64,000 nt of DNA from Delphinapterus leucas (taxonomy: Eukaryota > Chordata > Mammalia > Artiodactyla > Monodontidae), in contig NW_022098000.1 of NCBI RefSeq assembly GCF_002288925.2, positions 20,518,118-20,582,117 of the forward strand, written 5' to 3'. Shown piece after piece: positions 46,586-59,944 of the stretch. The notes beneath the pieces were generated by a model. That model worked only from the letters and a program-made list of their open reading frames with translations. It had not been told where the DNA came from and made no database searches. How positions within the stretch are numbered: position 1 is the stretch's first letter; every line of letters starts with the position of its first letter. The translations under genes and the position numbers were made by a program.

Positions 46586-49115
46586 AACCAAATTCATCAA
46601 TCTCAGGACTTTTCAAGAACCTATGGAACTTTCTTCTCCTGGAGTCCCAGTTGAGCCCTAAAATAAAGACAGACAGTCGAAGATACAATTCTGGTCTTCC
46701 CAAGCTGGCTTCTAGACTAGTGTAGCAGCTGATTCTGTGAACTTGGCATCAATAAGGGAGGTGCCCTCCCTGTTTGTATTGTGTGTGTGTGTTAATCTAC
46801 CACCCATGTCAAATTGCCTCAGCACTAAGTGTATTTGAAAGGTTCAGCTTGTGAGGTGGCTGAGGATTTGGGGGAAGGGTAGAAAAAGCTTGGCTTTTCT
46901 TATCTCATTCAAATTGGTTTGTCCATCTCTGTGACCATGTGTCTCACAAACATGAAGATGGGTGATCTCCTGGGGGACTTTTAGTACATTCCCCCCTGTC
47001 AGTTGAGGATTATATCCTACAATCTGTCCCCTAGCGCTTTAAACACACCCATTTAAAATAACTCCAGTAACAGAATCTTTAATTGACTCAGGGGATGGTG
47101 GGGGGCTTCCCAGTATGATTGTCGTTTTGGTTCAAAGAAGAAGAATGAAGTTGATTCTGTGCCTTGTGTCTGAGTAACAATATGTGAAAAGGTTCATTTA
47201 GTCCTTAATCCTTATGGAGGATCTGAAAAGAGCTGATCGTTTAACAGCTACGCGGTGTTCTGCTTTCGAGCTGTTTTCCTTATTTATGTCTTGGTTGTTA
47301 AAGCTCTAACCATTCCCTTTATTGTTCAGTGGAGAGAAAAAAAAGAAAGACAAATTGGTATTAGCAATTCACAAAGCAGTGACTCCACACTTAAAAATGA
47401 AATCTACTAAAGTCTTGCAGGAGGAAAAGGTTTGGTTTGGCAGATTTTGTGTCATTAGAGAACAGAGCCTCCTGCCTGACAACCGGTTTCTTGTGGAGAA
47501 ATATGAAAAAATTTAAAAAGGGCGAAGGAAAACATCAGCTTTGAGCAAACTGATGCAAATAAAGTGAACTTGGCTTTACCCCAGCTGGGTCTGCCCTTAC
47601 TTGGGCACAAATGAGTTGAAACAGGTATGGGATGCATTGGTCTAGTATTCATAGCAGAAATACTGGGCAGTTTGGAATTTCCATCATGAAATGTTTTGGG
47701 GTATACACAGGTAAAGGTTTCCTTTTAATTTCCACCACATGCCCAATAGTAAGTCAAACTAAGAATATTTATTACAAAATTACAAAAGGGTAAGATTATG
47801 CAGGCCAGTTACTGGTAAGCAAAATGATTAGTGTTTTCCTTTATTCTTAACAAACAGTGTTTGCGTGTCTCCATCTGTTCTTACCAGGTTGTACTGTTTA
47901 TGTCACCTGAGAAACTATCAGAGAACAATCTAAACAAAAGTTCGCCAGGTTTCCTAGGATGGGGGAAAGTAGAGGCTTAATGAAAGAATGTTAATAGAGA
48001 TAATATTTCCTAATTTTCCCTGGAGTGGTGAGTGGCTCACCCACTCATATCAATGTGACCCCGAAGTTTAGTGTATGTGGGACACAGGTTGAAAAACTCA
48101 GTTTGGCTGGGATATGGCTTTTTCTTACTGTATTGGATCGTGATTTCAGATATGTGCATAAGGATTCATCCTGATACAGAGTAGTTCTGGAAGATAAATA
48201 AATGAATCAAATCAAAACAAACAGAAGCATATTTAATTAAAGTAGCATAAAGTCCAATGAGACAAGGGCCATGTCCAAGGCACACATATGAACAACCCCC
48301 AAATTACTAAAAGAGCAAGAAATAGTGTCTAATATCTACTAAAATCTTGATCTGATTCCTTCTTTACTTTTTTCCTATCTTTCCTTTTTTTAAATTTTTG
48401 AGAGAATCAAAGAATTTGGGATTCAGTATATCGAGATCAAATTTCAAAGGAAATTGGACATCTAAGAAAAAAAATTTACATATAAATGTAGCCCTTAAAA
48501 TCAAATGAGCTAAAATAAATTCTCAATTGAAGAAATTCTAAGTTATTATTGAAGAAAGTTCTGGAAAGGCAGTTTTGAAAGGAGTCAGTGCTATAACCCA
48601 CCTTGGAGATCCAGAGCTTGGCTGCATAACTAGAAATAAATACGCTCTTGGCAAGAGACAATTGGGTTTTCACTAAAAATAAAACTTTCAACCTGAGATC
48701 TGAGCTAACTTCCATGACTGGCACTAATTCTAGACCAGGGAGAGGGACAGTGAATATCTCAGCAGCTTTCAACCATGTAGCGTTCCTATCCAGGAGATCC
48801 AAGGACTTCTGCTATACTCTTCATCTGTCTTGTGATCATTATGTACAGAATTTAACACAAGGAGCAAGCCTCAAGAACGTTTCCAGCTCTCACTCCGAGC
48901 CTTGTTGGCATTACTGAAGTAGGAACTACTCTTACTTGGTCAGTCAGCCAATTAGTTTTGTCTCGGTAATTAGAAAAAATTAAAAAGCAGGCAACTTTCC
49001 TGATGCCTTTCCTTAAATGACCACACTGGTATTTATTTCTGCATCGACCAGTATAGCTATCTTAACTTGGCAGTGGTATAATATTCTGTTTTAATTGTCA
49101 GTTCACAACCATTAA

Positions 49116-49145
49116 ATCAAACAAACAAACAAACAAACAAAAAAC
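49116..49145. repeat. (CAAA)n microsatellite
   Basis: Seven CAAA units, uninterrupted, ending in a short A run. Confidence 0.88.
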
Positions 49146-49354
49146 TGGGTGTGTTGGGTCAAGGTCTAGAGCAGGTATCATGCTGGTTGACACATCTTTT
49201 TGCACCTTGAAAAAGTAATGAAAACTAATCATTCTCCTGCTAACACTTGACCTAGCTTCCTTCATCTGTTTCACTGAATAACATTAACTTACTCCATGAA
49301 AAATGAGATTGCTTTACTCAGAAATCATGACTAATATTTTCTACCTCAATACTG

Positions 49355-49379
49355 TGTTGTTGTTGTTGTTATTATTATG
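49355..49379. repeat. (GTT)n/(ATT)n microsatellite
   Basis: Five or six GTT units change into three ATT units. Confidence 0.85.
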
Positions 49380-50689
49380 CTACCTATAGATATTAAATCC
49401 TCAAATCAATAAATATATTAGAAGTCTGCTATGTACAAAGCATGATAAAAGGGGCCATGTACGATTATAAAGAAAGCTAAGACATGGCTCTGCTTTTAGG
49501 GAAATTACAAAACCCTTCTATCATTCTATTAATATGAAAGACACTTTTTAGAAACTGAAGATGGACTTTGGAGAGGTAGACAATTAGGGACTTCAGATTT
49601 CAGCGTAAGATCAAACTGATCCAAAGTCACTATTACTCTATTTTAAAGAAAAAATAAATGTTTTATTTTTAAAATTTTTCTCCTAAATGTCTACGATGCT
49701 TAGGATTGATGGAAATCTTATTACATACTTGATATGTCTAGAGCAGATTTGGGTAGAACACTATCGACATGCATGTACAGAGAATTGAAACCTAAAGGAT
49801 ATTGCTTTAGAGAACTCATCTGAACTGATTTTTAAGGATTTGTTTATGGTTTCTCTTAAAGGAAAGATAAGGGTGACTTTTGTCTGTTTGCCAAAGTGAT
49901 CTGTACAGTTGGGGAGTTGTCATAAAGGAAATCTTTTATTCGCTTCTCAAAAGAAATGGGTTACACATATGAAAGTATTTTAAGTACAGCAAGTATTAGA
50001 ACAGACCTTTGGGGGAGGCTGCCCAAATCCTCACTGACAACCGAAGGACCTGGCAGAAACCCCTAAGGCACAAATAGTACAGTAGAGAAAATTTTGCAGT
50101 CTCCATCATGAGACTTGTTCACCTCACACCTCTCCTACATCTATTGACCTCTAGCGACTTTAGAAAGGATCCCTACAAAATCAATGAGATCTCCCTCTTA
50201 TTGTCTATAAAGGAAGGGGGGAACAAAAAGAACAGCTCTTTGATATGGCCCTAGGGAAAGGAGAGCCATCATCTTCAAGAATATTTTCATCCTAAAGAAT
50301 TATCCCAGAGAGAGACCATGAGCATGGGCTACCCAACACTCTTGAAGAAGATATTTCAGTGCCTAGAGATTCCTTTAGATGCCCCACCATGAAGGCCATC
50401 TGCTTACTACCTACTCCTCTGGCCCGCCATGGACCCTGGAACTCCAACTTAGGTGATTCATGGGATGAGATGCCAAACCTGAATTATATCCCCTCTATAT
50501 TATATTCTGCGAAGACTCGTAAAAGACACTTTGTTGATCTGATAATAAAATCAGATAATAAAATCTTCCTGAAGGGAAGAACCAAGTGGCCATTTAGTCG
50601 TTCACTAAAGACCATGAGGAGTCTGTGATCTCTGTTCTTGGTGGCTGGAAATAAGGAAGGAAAATAAAGGTTGGAAATAAGGAAGGAAA

Positions 50690-51055
50690 TAATGTTGTTA
50701 ATCAGCTGACCTTAAAATAGAGATTTTTCTGAATTACCTGATTGGGCTCAATGAAATCACAAGGGTCCTTAAAAGTGGAAGAGGAAGATGTACTACAGAA
50801 GAAGGGTCAGAGAGATACAATGTGGCTGACAGTGAACATAAAGGTCTATGAGTCAAGCTGGAAAAGGTAGGGAAATGGATTCTCCCCTAGAGACTCCAGA
50901 AGAGGAATACACCCTGACAAATCTTGCTTTCAGTCCAGTGAGTTCTGTTTTGGACTTCTGCCCTCCAGAGCTATAACATAATGAACTCGTATTCAGCCAC
51001 TAAGTTCGTGGCAGCCCTACAAAACTGATATAGCTGGTATATACAACACCTCCTC
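50690..51055 (+). mobile_element. Ancient LTR-like relic (MaLR-type, tentative)
   Basis: The order TTAATCAGCTGACCTTAAAATAG by parts (AATCAGCTGACC, AAAATAGAGA), GGGCTCAATGAAATCACAAGG, GTCCTTAAAAGTGG, GGTCAGAGAGA, GGATTCTCCCCTAGAG, CTCCAGAAGAGGAATAC, AGTTCTGTTTTGGACTTCTG, CCCTCCAGAGCTATAAC and GCCACTAAGTTCGTGG is that of a family found all over placental genomes. The polyadenylation-like end and order suggest an ERVL-MaLR LTR. I am sure it is a dispersed repeat, less sure of the class. No viral coding sequence is present. Confidence 0.55.
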
Positions 51056-51382
51056 CTTCATCCATTTCCATTGGCTTTGTACCCAACCCACAGCTTCACT
51101 TTCCAGTCTGGTCTCCTATCAGCTCCTGACCTCAGACCCTGAAATTTGTTAAACACTGAAGGCCACCTCTCTTGAATTGCCCCAGTGAGCAACAATGAGA
51201 ACCTTGTGACAATCCTAGGACCTATTTATTCTTTTAGGTGAAGTTCCAGGGGTCTAAGTTGGATAATTGGACACTAATAGCAGAACTCATAAGCATATAA
51301 TGCTACATCAACTAAAGAATGTATTGTGAGTCAAGGTGAAAGAAAAATTTCATGCTTTGAAATGTTCATAGCTTATTTAAGG

Positions 51383-51398
51383 CTGGAAAGGACTTCTT
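51383..51398. repeat. Target-site duplication of old L1 (3' side)
   Basis: CTGGAAAGGACTTCTT matches 57858-57873 with one difference (C to T), in keeping with an older insertion. Confidence 0.85.
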
Positions 51399-51829
51399 AT
51401 TTTTTTTAAATTGAAGTATAATTGATATACAATGTCATATTAGTTTCAGGTATACATCATAGTGATGAGACATTTTTATATATTAAGAAATGGTCACCAT
51501 GGTTAAGTCTAACTACCATCTGTCACCATGCAAAGTTATCACAATATTACTGACTGTATTCCCTATGTTGTATATTACATTCTCATAACTTACTTATTTT
51601 ATAATTGGAAGTTTGTACCTCTTAATCCCTTTCCCCTACTTCATCCACCCATCAATCCCCTTCCCCTCTGACAATCACTATATTGTTTTCTGTATCTATG
51701 AGTCTTTCTCTTTTGTTTGTTCATTTGTTTTGTTTTTAAGATTTCACATATAAGTGAAATCGCATGGCATTTGTCTTTGTCTGCCTGACTTATTTTACTT
51801 AGCATAATACCCTCTAGGTCTATCCATGT

Positions 51830-54800
51830 TGTCCAAATGGCAAGATTTCGTTCTTTTTATGGCTGAGTAGTATTTCATTATATCTATATATACACATATA
51901 TATATGTATATATATAAAGAAATAGATATATGTAAAAAAATATATGTTTTACATATATATATATGTAAAACATTTTTTTTATCCATTCATCTATTTATGG
52001 ACACTTAGGTTGTTTCCATACCTTAGATATTGTAAATAATGCTGCAAGGAACAAAGGGATGCATATATTTTTCCTAGTTAGTGTTTTTGTTTCCTCCAGT
52101 TAAATAACCAGAAGTGGAATTGCTGGATTGTATGGTAGTTCTATTTTTAACTTTTTGAGGACACTCCATACTGTTTTTCATAGTGGTGTGCTAATTTACA
52201 TTCCCACCAACAGTGAACAAGAGTTCCCTCTACTACACATCCTGGCCAAAAATTATTTGTTGTCTTCTTGATAACTGTCATTCTGACAGATGTGAGGTGT
52301 TATCTCATGGTGGTTTTGATTTACATTTCCCTGATGACTAGTGATGTTGGGCATCTTTTCCTGTGCCTGTCGGTCATCCATATGTCTTCTTTGGAAAAAT
52401 GTCTACACAGGTCCTCTGCCCATTTTTGATAATGTTGTTTTTTATGATATTAAGTTGTACAGATTTTTTATATTTTTTGGATATTAATCTCTTGTTGGAT
52501 ATACAGTTTGCAAATATCTTCTCCCATTCAGTAGGTTGCCTTTTCCTTTTTTATGATGGTTTCCTCTGCTATGCAAACGTTTTTAGTTTGATGTAGTCCA
52601 TTTAAAAATTTTTGCTTTTATTGACCTTGCCCAAGGAGATATGTCCAAAAAATATTGCTAAGACCAGTGTCAAAGAACTTGCTACCTATGTTTTCTTCTA
52701 GGAGTTTTATGGTTTCCAGTCTTGAATTTAAGTCTCTAATCAATTTTGAATTTATTTTTGTATATGGTGTACAATAGTGGTCTATTTTAATTCTTTTGCA
52801 TATATCTGTCAGTTTTCCCAACATCATTTATTGAAAAGACTGGATATTCTTTCCTCCTTTGTCATAGATTAATTAACTGTAATTGCATGCATTTATTTCT
52901 GAGCTCTCTGATTTGTTCCATTGATCTGTGTGTCTGTTTTTGTGCCAGTACCATAGTGTTTGGCTATTGTAGCTTTGTAGTATAGTTTGAAATCAGGGAG
53001 TATGAAACCTCCAGCTTTGTTCTTTCTCAAATTACTTTGGGATTTGGTGTCTTTTGTGGTTCCACGCAAATTTTAGGATTATTTGTTCTAGTTATGTGAA
53101 AATGCCATTGGTATTTTGATAGGGACTGCACTGAATCTGCAGATTGCTTTGGGTAGCATGGACATCTTAACAATATTAATTCTTCCAATTCATGAGCACA
53201 GTATATCTTTCCATTTATTTGTGTCATCTTCAATTTCTTTCATCAAGTCTTATAGTTTTCAGAGTATAGGTCTTTCCCCTTCTTGGTTATATTTATTTCT
53301 GAGTATTTTATTCATTTGATACAATTCTATATGGGATTTTTTTCTTAATTTCTCTCCCTGATAGCTTATTATTACTGTATAGAGACGCAACCAATTTATG
53401 TATATTAATTTTATATCCTACAACTTTACTGAATTTATTAATTCAAATAGAGTTTATTTGGTGGGGTCTTTAGGATTTTCTGTATATAGTATCGTGTCAT
53501 CTGCAAATAGTGACAGTTTTACTTCTTCTTTTCCAATTTGGATGCCTTTCATTTCTTTTTCTTGCCTAACAGTTGTGGCTAGAACTTCCAATACTATGTT
53601 GAATGAAAGTGGCAATAGTGGACATCCTTGTCTTATTTCTGATCTTAGAGGAAAACTTTCAGATTTTCATTTTGATTATTATTTTAGCTGTGGGTTTGCC
53701 ATATATGGCTTTTGTTATTTTCAGGTACAGTATCTCTATACCTAGTTTGTTGAGAGTTTTTATAATAAATGAATGTTGAATTTTGTCACATGCTTTTCCT
53801 GCATCTACTGAGATGATAATATGATTTTTTATCCTTCGCTTTGTTGATGTGGTGTATCAAGCTGATTGATTTATGGATGTTGAACCATGCTTGCACCCCT
53901 GGAATAAATCCTACTTGATTATAGTGTATGATCTTTTTATCACATTCTTGAATTCAGTTTGCTTACATTTTGTTGTGGATATTTGTATCTATGTTCATCA
54001 GATATATTGATCTGTAATTTTCTTTTGTTATGGTGTTTTTATCTGATTTTGGTATCAAGGTAGAATATGGGCCTCATAAGATGACTTAGGAAGTGTTCCC
54101 TCATCTTCAATTTTTTGGAAAAATTCGAGAAGGATAGGTATTAATTCTTTTTTAAATGTTTGGTAGAATTCACCTATAAGCCATCTAGTCCTAGACTTGT
54201 TTGTTGGAAATTTTGAAATTACTGATTCAGTTTCATTACTAGTATTGGTATATTCAAATTTTCTACTTCATGATTCATTCTTGGAAGATTGTGTTTCTAG
54301 GAATTTATCTATTTCTTAGGTTGTCCAATTTGTTACCATAAATTGTTTGTAGTAGTCTCTTATGATCCTTTATATTTCTGTGGTAGCAGTTGCAACTTCT
54401 TTTTCACTTCTGATTTTATTTATTTGGGCCCTCTCTTTTTCTTGATGAGTCTGGTTAAAGGTTTATCAATTTTGTTTATCCTTTCAAAGAACCAGCTCTT
54501 AGTTTCATTGATCTTTTCATTGGTTTTTAGTCTCTTTTTTATTTGTTTTATCTCTGATCTTTATTATTTTCTTCCTTCTACTAATTTTGCATTTGTTTGT
54601 TCTTCTTTTTCTAGTTCCTTTAGGTAAAGCTAGATTGTTTATTTGAAATTTTTCTTGTTTATTGAGATAGGCCTGAATCACTGTAAACTTCCCTCTTACA
54701 ACTGCTTTTGCTGCATCCCATAGATTTTGGAGTGTTGTGTTTCCATTTTCATTTGTCTTCAGATTTTTTTTTTATTTCCTCTTTGTTTTTTTCATTGACC

Positions 54801-55480
54801 CATTGGTTGTTTAGTAGCATGTTTTTGGTCTTCATGTGTATGTGTTTTTCCCAGTTTTCTCCCTGTAATTGATTTCTAGTTTCATACCATTGTGGTTGGA
54901 AAAGATGCTTGATATGATTTCAATATTCTTAAATTTATTGAGACTTGATTTTTGGCATAACATGTGATCTATCCTGGAGAATGTTTCACGCTCACTTGAA
55001 AAGAATGTGTATGCAGTTTTTGAATGGAATGTATATATCTATTAAGTTCATCTTTAAGGCTGATGTTCCCTTATTGATTTTCTGTCTGGATGATCTATTC
55101 ATTGATGTAAGTGGAGTATTAAAGTCCCCTACTGTTATTGTGTTACCATCAATTTCTCCCTTTATGTTTGTTAATATTAGCTTTATATACTTAGGTGCTC
55201 CTGTGTGAGTTCATAAATGTTTATGAATGATGTATCCTTGTATTGACCCTTTTATCATTATGTCTTTTGTGACAGTCTTTGTTTTAAAGTCTATTTTGTC
55301 TGAGTAATGCTACCCCTGTTTTATTTTCCATTTGTATGGGATAACTTTTTTCATCCTTTCACTTTTAGCCCGTGTGTCTCTTTAGACCTGAAGTGATTTT
55401 CTTGTAAGCAGAATATGGATGGGTCTTGATTTTTATCTATTCTGCCACCTTATGTTTTTGGATTGGATAATTTAGCCCAT
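51830..55480 (-). pseudogene. Decayed L1 ORF2
   Basis: Scattered frames retain ORF2 blocks. Bases 52827-52618 encode a 69-codon piece with [14 protein letters not shown] and [11 protein letters not shown], homologous to the part of ORF2 after the RT. The DNA around 53490-53510 keeps the FADD box (complement of CATCTGCAAATAGTGACAG). The start block, complement of CATTTACATTTAAAGTAATT, lies near 55478. No frame survives beyond about 115 codons. Confidence 0.85.
51885..51970. repeat. AT-rich (TA)n/ATGT repeat inside L1
   Basis: TATATACACATATATATATG-type alternating sequence interrupts the end of ORF2, near the codons for the conserved YYSAIKR block. Expansion after insertion is likely. Confidence 0.8.
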
Positions 55481-56004
55481 TTACATTTAAAGTAATTATT
55501 CATAGGTATGTCATCATTTCCATTTTGTTAATTGTTTTATGGTTGTTTTTGTAGTTCTTCTCTGTCCCTTTCTTCTCTTGTTCTCTTCCCTTGTGGTTTG
55601 ATGATTTTCTTTAGTGTAGCGTTTGGATTTCTTTCTCTTCATTTTTTGTGTATCTATTATAAAGTTTTTGGTTTTTGGTTACCATGAGACTCATATATAA
55701 CAATCTATATATAAAACTGACTATTTTAACTTGATAATCACTTAAGTGTGAAGACTCTAAAAGCACTATGTTTTTATCCACCCCCCATGTTTTATGCTTT
55801 TTATACCATATTTTATAAATTTTTACTTTGTGTATCCCTTAACTACTAATTGTAGATACAGTTGATTTTACTACTTTTCTCTTTTAACCTTCATACTAGC
55901 TTTATAAGTAGTTGACACACTACCTTTACTATATATTTGCTTTTACTGGTGAGTTTTTTTCTTTTATATGTTTTCTTATAACAAAGTTATGACCTTTTCT
56001 GTTC

Positions 56005-56850
56005 CTCTTAAAGAAGTCTCTTTAACATTCTTGTAAGGTCGGTTTAGGGGTGCTGAGCTCCTTTACTTTTTGCTTCTCTGTGAAACTCTTGGTCTCTCCT
56101 TCAATCCTGAATGATAACATTGTTGGATAGAGTATTCTTGGTTGAAAGATTTTTTTTTTCCTTTTTAGTGCTTTCATTATATCATACCACTTCCTTCTGG
56201 TCTGCAAAATTTCTGCTGAAAAAGCCACTGATAGTCTTTTGTGAAAGTTCCCATATATGTAATCAGTTGTGTTTCTCTTGCTGCTTTTAAAATTCTCTCT
56301 TTAACTTTTTGATATTTTAATTATAATATGTCTTGGTGTGGATTTCTTTGGTTTTATCATGTCTGAGATTCTCTGTGCTTCCTGGAACAGGATGTCTGTT
56401 TCCTTCCCCAGGTTAGGAAAGTTTTCAGCCATTATTTCTTCAAAAAAGTTTTCTGCCCTTTTCTTTCTTGTCCTCTGGGATCCATATAATGTGAATGTTA
56501 GTGTGTTTGATGTTGTCCCCTGAGGTCCTTTAAACTATTGTCATTTAAAAAAAATTCTTTTTTCTTTTTGCTGTTCTGATTTTGTCATTCCCTCTACTCT
56601 GTCTTCCAGAGAGCTGATTTGTTCTTCTGTATCATCTAATCTGCTATTGACTCCCTCTAGTGCATTTTTCATGTAAGATATTTTATTTTTCAGCTCTGAT
56701 TGTTCTTACTTATATTTTAAAAACTTTTTAAATTCTCACTGTGTTCATTCGTTCTTCTCCCGAATTTGGTGAGCATTTTTGTGACCATTGCTTTTAATTC
56801 TTTATCAGGTGTATTACTTATTTCTGTGTACTTATCTTTTCTCTGAAGTT
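56005..56850 (-). pseudogene. Decayed L1 ORF1
   Basis: A 68-codon piece at 56228-56022 has SAEILQTRRKWYDIMKAL and PRILYPTMLSFRIEGETKSF, the C-terminal domain of ORF1p. Upstream DNA to about 56850 aligns with the coiled-coil region in broken frames. Confidence 0.88.
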
Positions 56851-57836
56851 TTGTCTTGGTTTTTCATTTGGAACATAGTTCTCTATTCATTTTGCTTGGC
56901 TCACTGGGTTTGTTTCTATGTGTTAAGCAAATGCCTACCTCTCTCAGTCTTGAAGGAATGGACTTGTGTACGTGATGGTCCTTCTTGTCCAATCCTGCTC
57001 TTGCTTTTTGTTGTCTCTTGAATTTGAGCTGTCCATATCTATACCGTCTGATTTATTCTTGATTCACCACTGTTGTTGATGGTGTGCTGAGACCTATCAG
57101 TGTTCCAATGGGAGAAATCTCATTTAGCACCTAGCTTCGGGCTGATTGAGTGCCAGACTCTCAGGCAGCAGCTTTTAAAATATGCAGATATATACTGTGC
57201 TTTGGGACTACAAGAATAACCCCTGCTGGCATTCAGACCAGGAGATCTGGAGGTGTCTCCTCGGTGACAGTTGCAAAAAAACTGGGGCTCCTTACAAGTG
57301 TATAAGCTCCTTTCTGGGGAATCTCATCAAGCTGTAGTAAGGCCAAGGGGCCGTGCAAGGATTTTGTCGTTCATGAGTCCCATGGAGCTCAGGAATGCCA
57401 GCCCCCTTGGTCACCAGGGCCAGGAGATCAAGTGGTGTCCTTGTGTGGATTGCCTGCACCCACTGGCTTTATGTAGGCAGCTGGAGTGTGTCATCAGCCT
57501 TGTTGGTTTTCTAAGCCAGATGTTTTGGGGGCTCATCTCTCTGGTGTAGAGCCCAGGGACTGGGGTGCCTGGTGTGGGGTGACAACCCTTCACTCCTCCT
57601 GGAGAAGAACCCATCTGGTGAGATCCATCTCTATTGTGTGCTACCACATGGGGAGTGGGTGTTTTGGCAAGAACATTTTTCTGCCTTTCCTACTTATTTC
57701 AATGTGGTCCTTTTTATCCTTTCTTGTGGAGCAGGTGTTCAGCTAATTCTCAGGTTCTTTTCAAAGGGAATTGACCCACGTATAGCTGCATATTTGTTGG
57801 TTCCATGAGAGGAGGTAAGTTCAGTGTCTCCCTATG

Positions 57837-57846
57837 CCGCCATCTT
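57837..57846. promoter_or_regulatory. YY1-type motif at old L1 5' end
   Basis: CCGCCATCTT, 12-21 bases inside the element boundary. Same motif and place as 14817-14826. Confidence 0.65.
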
Positions 57847-57857
57847 GAACCATCCTC

Positions 57858-57873
57858 CTGGAAAGGATTTCTT
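57858..57873. repeat. Target-site duplication of old L1 (5' side)
   Basis: CTGGAAAGGATTTCTT is the partner of 51383-51398, one mismatch. Confidence 0.85.
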
Positions 57874-57884
57874 TGGTTATTTGG

Positions 57885-58045
57885 TCTAATAGTCTCATTT
57901 CAAATCCTCAGCTTTAAGGTGAGGAACTGGGCTCAGAGAGGTTACTTCACAAAGATCTCACATCCAGTTAATAGCAGAGCCAGATCTAGAACAAACTCTC
58001 CAGATTCTGAGTGCAAGGCACTTTCCTGGCCTTCACTCAACCTGA
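57885..58045 (-). mobile_element. MIR SINE relic
   Basis: AAGGTGAGGAACTGGGCTCAG, AGAGGTTACTTCACAAAG, TCCAGTTAATAGCAGAGCCAG and TCTGAGTGCAAGGC follow the reverse MIR order. Confidence 0.75.
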
Positions 58046-59379
58046 GTTTGATCTTATAAGTGAAGTCTTAGAAAACCTGGTGGAATGAAGTGTTTTTCTC
58101 CCCAGAATTCTGAAGATACAGTTTCCTTAATCCTGAAATTCCAGTCCAGTATTTATTCTCCTAACTTAGCATAATTAACTTGATTTTCCCCTGCTTCCTC
58201 CCTCACTCCCCAACATTTGTAAACTCTGATTTACATCTGGACAGGAAACATACTCAAAATATACTCAAGTGTTTACCCAACAGTCCCCCAGGCAATACCA
58301 ACAATGAAGAGCAAAAACTCATATATTTGTTATTGGTCATGAATGTTTACTTTGTGACAGAATCCTAATCCACTCTCAAATAGTTACCCAATTCACTAGA
58401 ACTCTTTACTGGAAGAATTTTAAGTCTTTAAATAATTCACCTTCATCCCAGGCCCACAAAATAAAGTCTGCCCCTGGTCTTTAACTAGAGTGGTCCACGC
58501 TTAAATAATTTTTAAACATTTTCTCTTTTTAAGTGATCATTATCTTGAACCAAGTTGACACTTCAACCTTTACCTTCAAGCAATCAAGCACATAAAAACT
58601 CCTTCTTCCTGTTGCATATTTATTTGAATTAAGCCTATAACTCTAAACCCTGAACTGGCTGCTATCTTATCTTACCTCATTTCCCCTACTCATAACCTGA
58701 CACCTCACTTACTGAATTTCTTCTAGTTCTTTGACTTCACTGCAGTAATTCAGGGCGTAATTTATTTGCTCTTACTGATTATTTTCTCCTGAAATATATC
58801 CATCTACTATTCATTTATTGCAGAGTGCATTTTCTGAAGACCACATGTCAGAAATGAGGCAATGTGCTGGAGTGGTCATGAGCAAAGCACAAAATCCATG
58901 AATTCATAGAATGTAGGATACAGTCAAATGAAATGGCAGTTTCAAAAGCACATAAAGTAGGTATAACAATAGGGTAAGTATAGATCTGTTTGGGGGAAAC
59001 ACCTAAGCTTGCCTTTGTGGAGGGGGTCTGTTTGAGGGTGAAACCATGGCTATCATCATCCCTGTATAGCCTGGGAGTGACCAGCATATAATACATACAC
59101 ACAGTATATGTTGATAGAATTAATGAGAACAATCTGTGATGAAATGCCTCCTGAGACACAGAGTTACTATGATTCTTTTATTTGCAAATGACTTTGTATC
59201 ATAAACATTTGTTGTCTGTCTAGATAGGGTTAATCAGAGAGTGGTAGAAATTACTTGGATACCTCCAGTTTGTAAATTTAAAAGCTTTTGAGTTATTTCC
59301 CCCACTGAATTATCTAAACTGCCTGTTCAACTGAGTAAATGTAATCACTCCAAGGGTGAATAAAAATTTTGGGGTTAGA
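58046..59379. other. Intergenic, no gene seen
   Basis: AT-rich unique sequence. The 103-codon minus ORF at 58848-59159 has no recognisable motif. Confidence 0.5.
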
Positions 59380-59565
59380 CATAACAGGCATTGAATCCTG
59401 ACTTTGCTATTTACGCACATGTGACGTTTGGCAGGTTACTTAAACTCTATAACCTCCATTAAACGGGTTTAATGATGATATCTTACAAGAACTCAAAGTA
59501 GTAACATGCAAAGGATCTGAAACCACGACTGCTACATAGTGAATACTCAGTAAATGTTAGTCCTC
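59380..59565 (+). mobile_element. MIR SINE relic
   Basis: GCATTGAATCCTGACTTTGC, GGCAGGTTACTTAAACTC, then TACATAGTGAATACTCAGTAAATG and TTAGT at the end. Nearly the whole MIR with its L2-like 3' tail is readable in the forward direction. Confidence 0.78.
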
Positions 59566-59944
59566 TTTGCATCTCATATCTTTGATGATATATATTTAGC
59601 ACAGAGTTTTAGAATAGCTGAAAGTAGATGGAATTATGCACAAATAATTGAATTTCTACTCAGCATTTGGCACAGTCAGTATCTAATACTAGAATGAAAA
59701 AAATCAAGAATTGGAGCTTGGTTAAGTACATGCCCTTCCTGTCCTTTAAATGCTGCAGCTCTCAAACAAACAATAGGAAAGAAAGGCAGGCAGAAGCAGG
59801 ATCCTCCCTCCACTTATCTTATTCTATCTCCATATATAATGGACTATCTATATAATGTTCCTGGATTTTAAAAGGTAAATAGAGTTTTAAATAGCATAAT
59901 GGTATCACTTGGAAATTCAATTAATTGGAAAGTTGTTGGTGTAG

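Larger units (their letters stand above)
43018..50689. other. Intergenic, no gene seen
   Basis: AT-rich unique sequence with simple repeats listed separately and an L2-like scrap near 49425-49510 (CTATGTACAAAGCATG then ATGGCTCTGCTTTTAGGG). The longest ORF is 108 codons (48476-48802, minus) without a domain. The 94-codon ORF at 45813-46097 is also featureless. Confidence 0.55.
51399..57857 (-). mobile_element. Full-length but decayed L1 LINE, 6.5 kb
   Basis: Reads right to left from the 5' motif GGTTCAAGATGGCGGCATAG (57857) to the 3' end with TTGAAGTATAATTGATATAC near 51411. It contains a 5' UTR (57857 to about 56850), ORF1 remains (about 56850-56005), ORF2 remains (about 55480-51830) and 3' UTR. 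Flanked by 16-bp target duplications with one mismatch. It is an older subfamily than the L1 at 7438, with a shorter 5' UTR and no CpG-rich block. Frameshifts and stops every few dozen codons. A DNA alignment with 7864-11500 can be followed by eye over most of ORF2. Confidence 0.93.

Noticed and set aside
50690..51055. Retroviral gene remains next to the LTR-like relic
   Set aside because: No gag, pol or env coding trace can be read in the neighbourhood. Only the LTR-like part is present.
53398..55208. Plus-strand ORFs of 87-115 codons that look like membrane proteins
   Set aside because: Antisense of the decayed ORF2 in the old L1, same cause as above.
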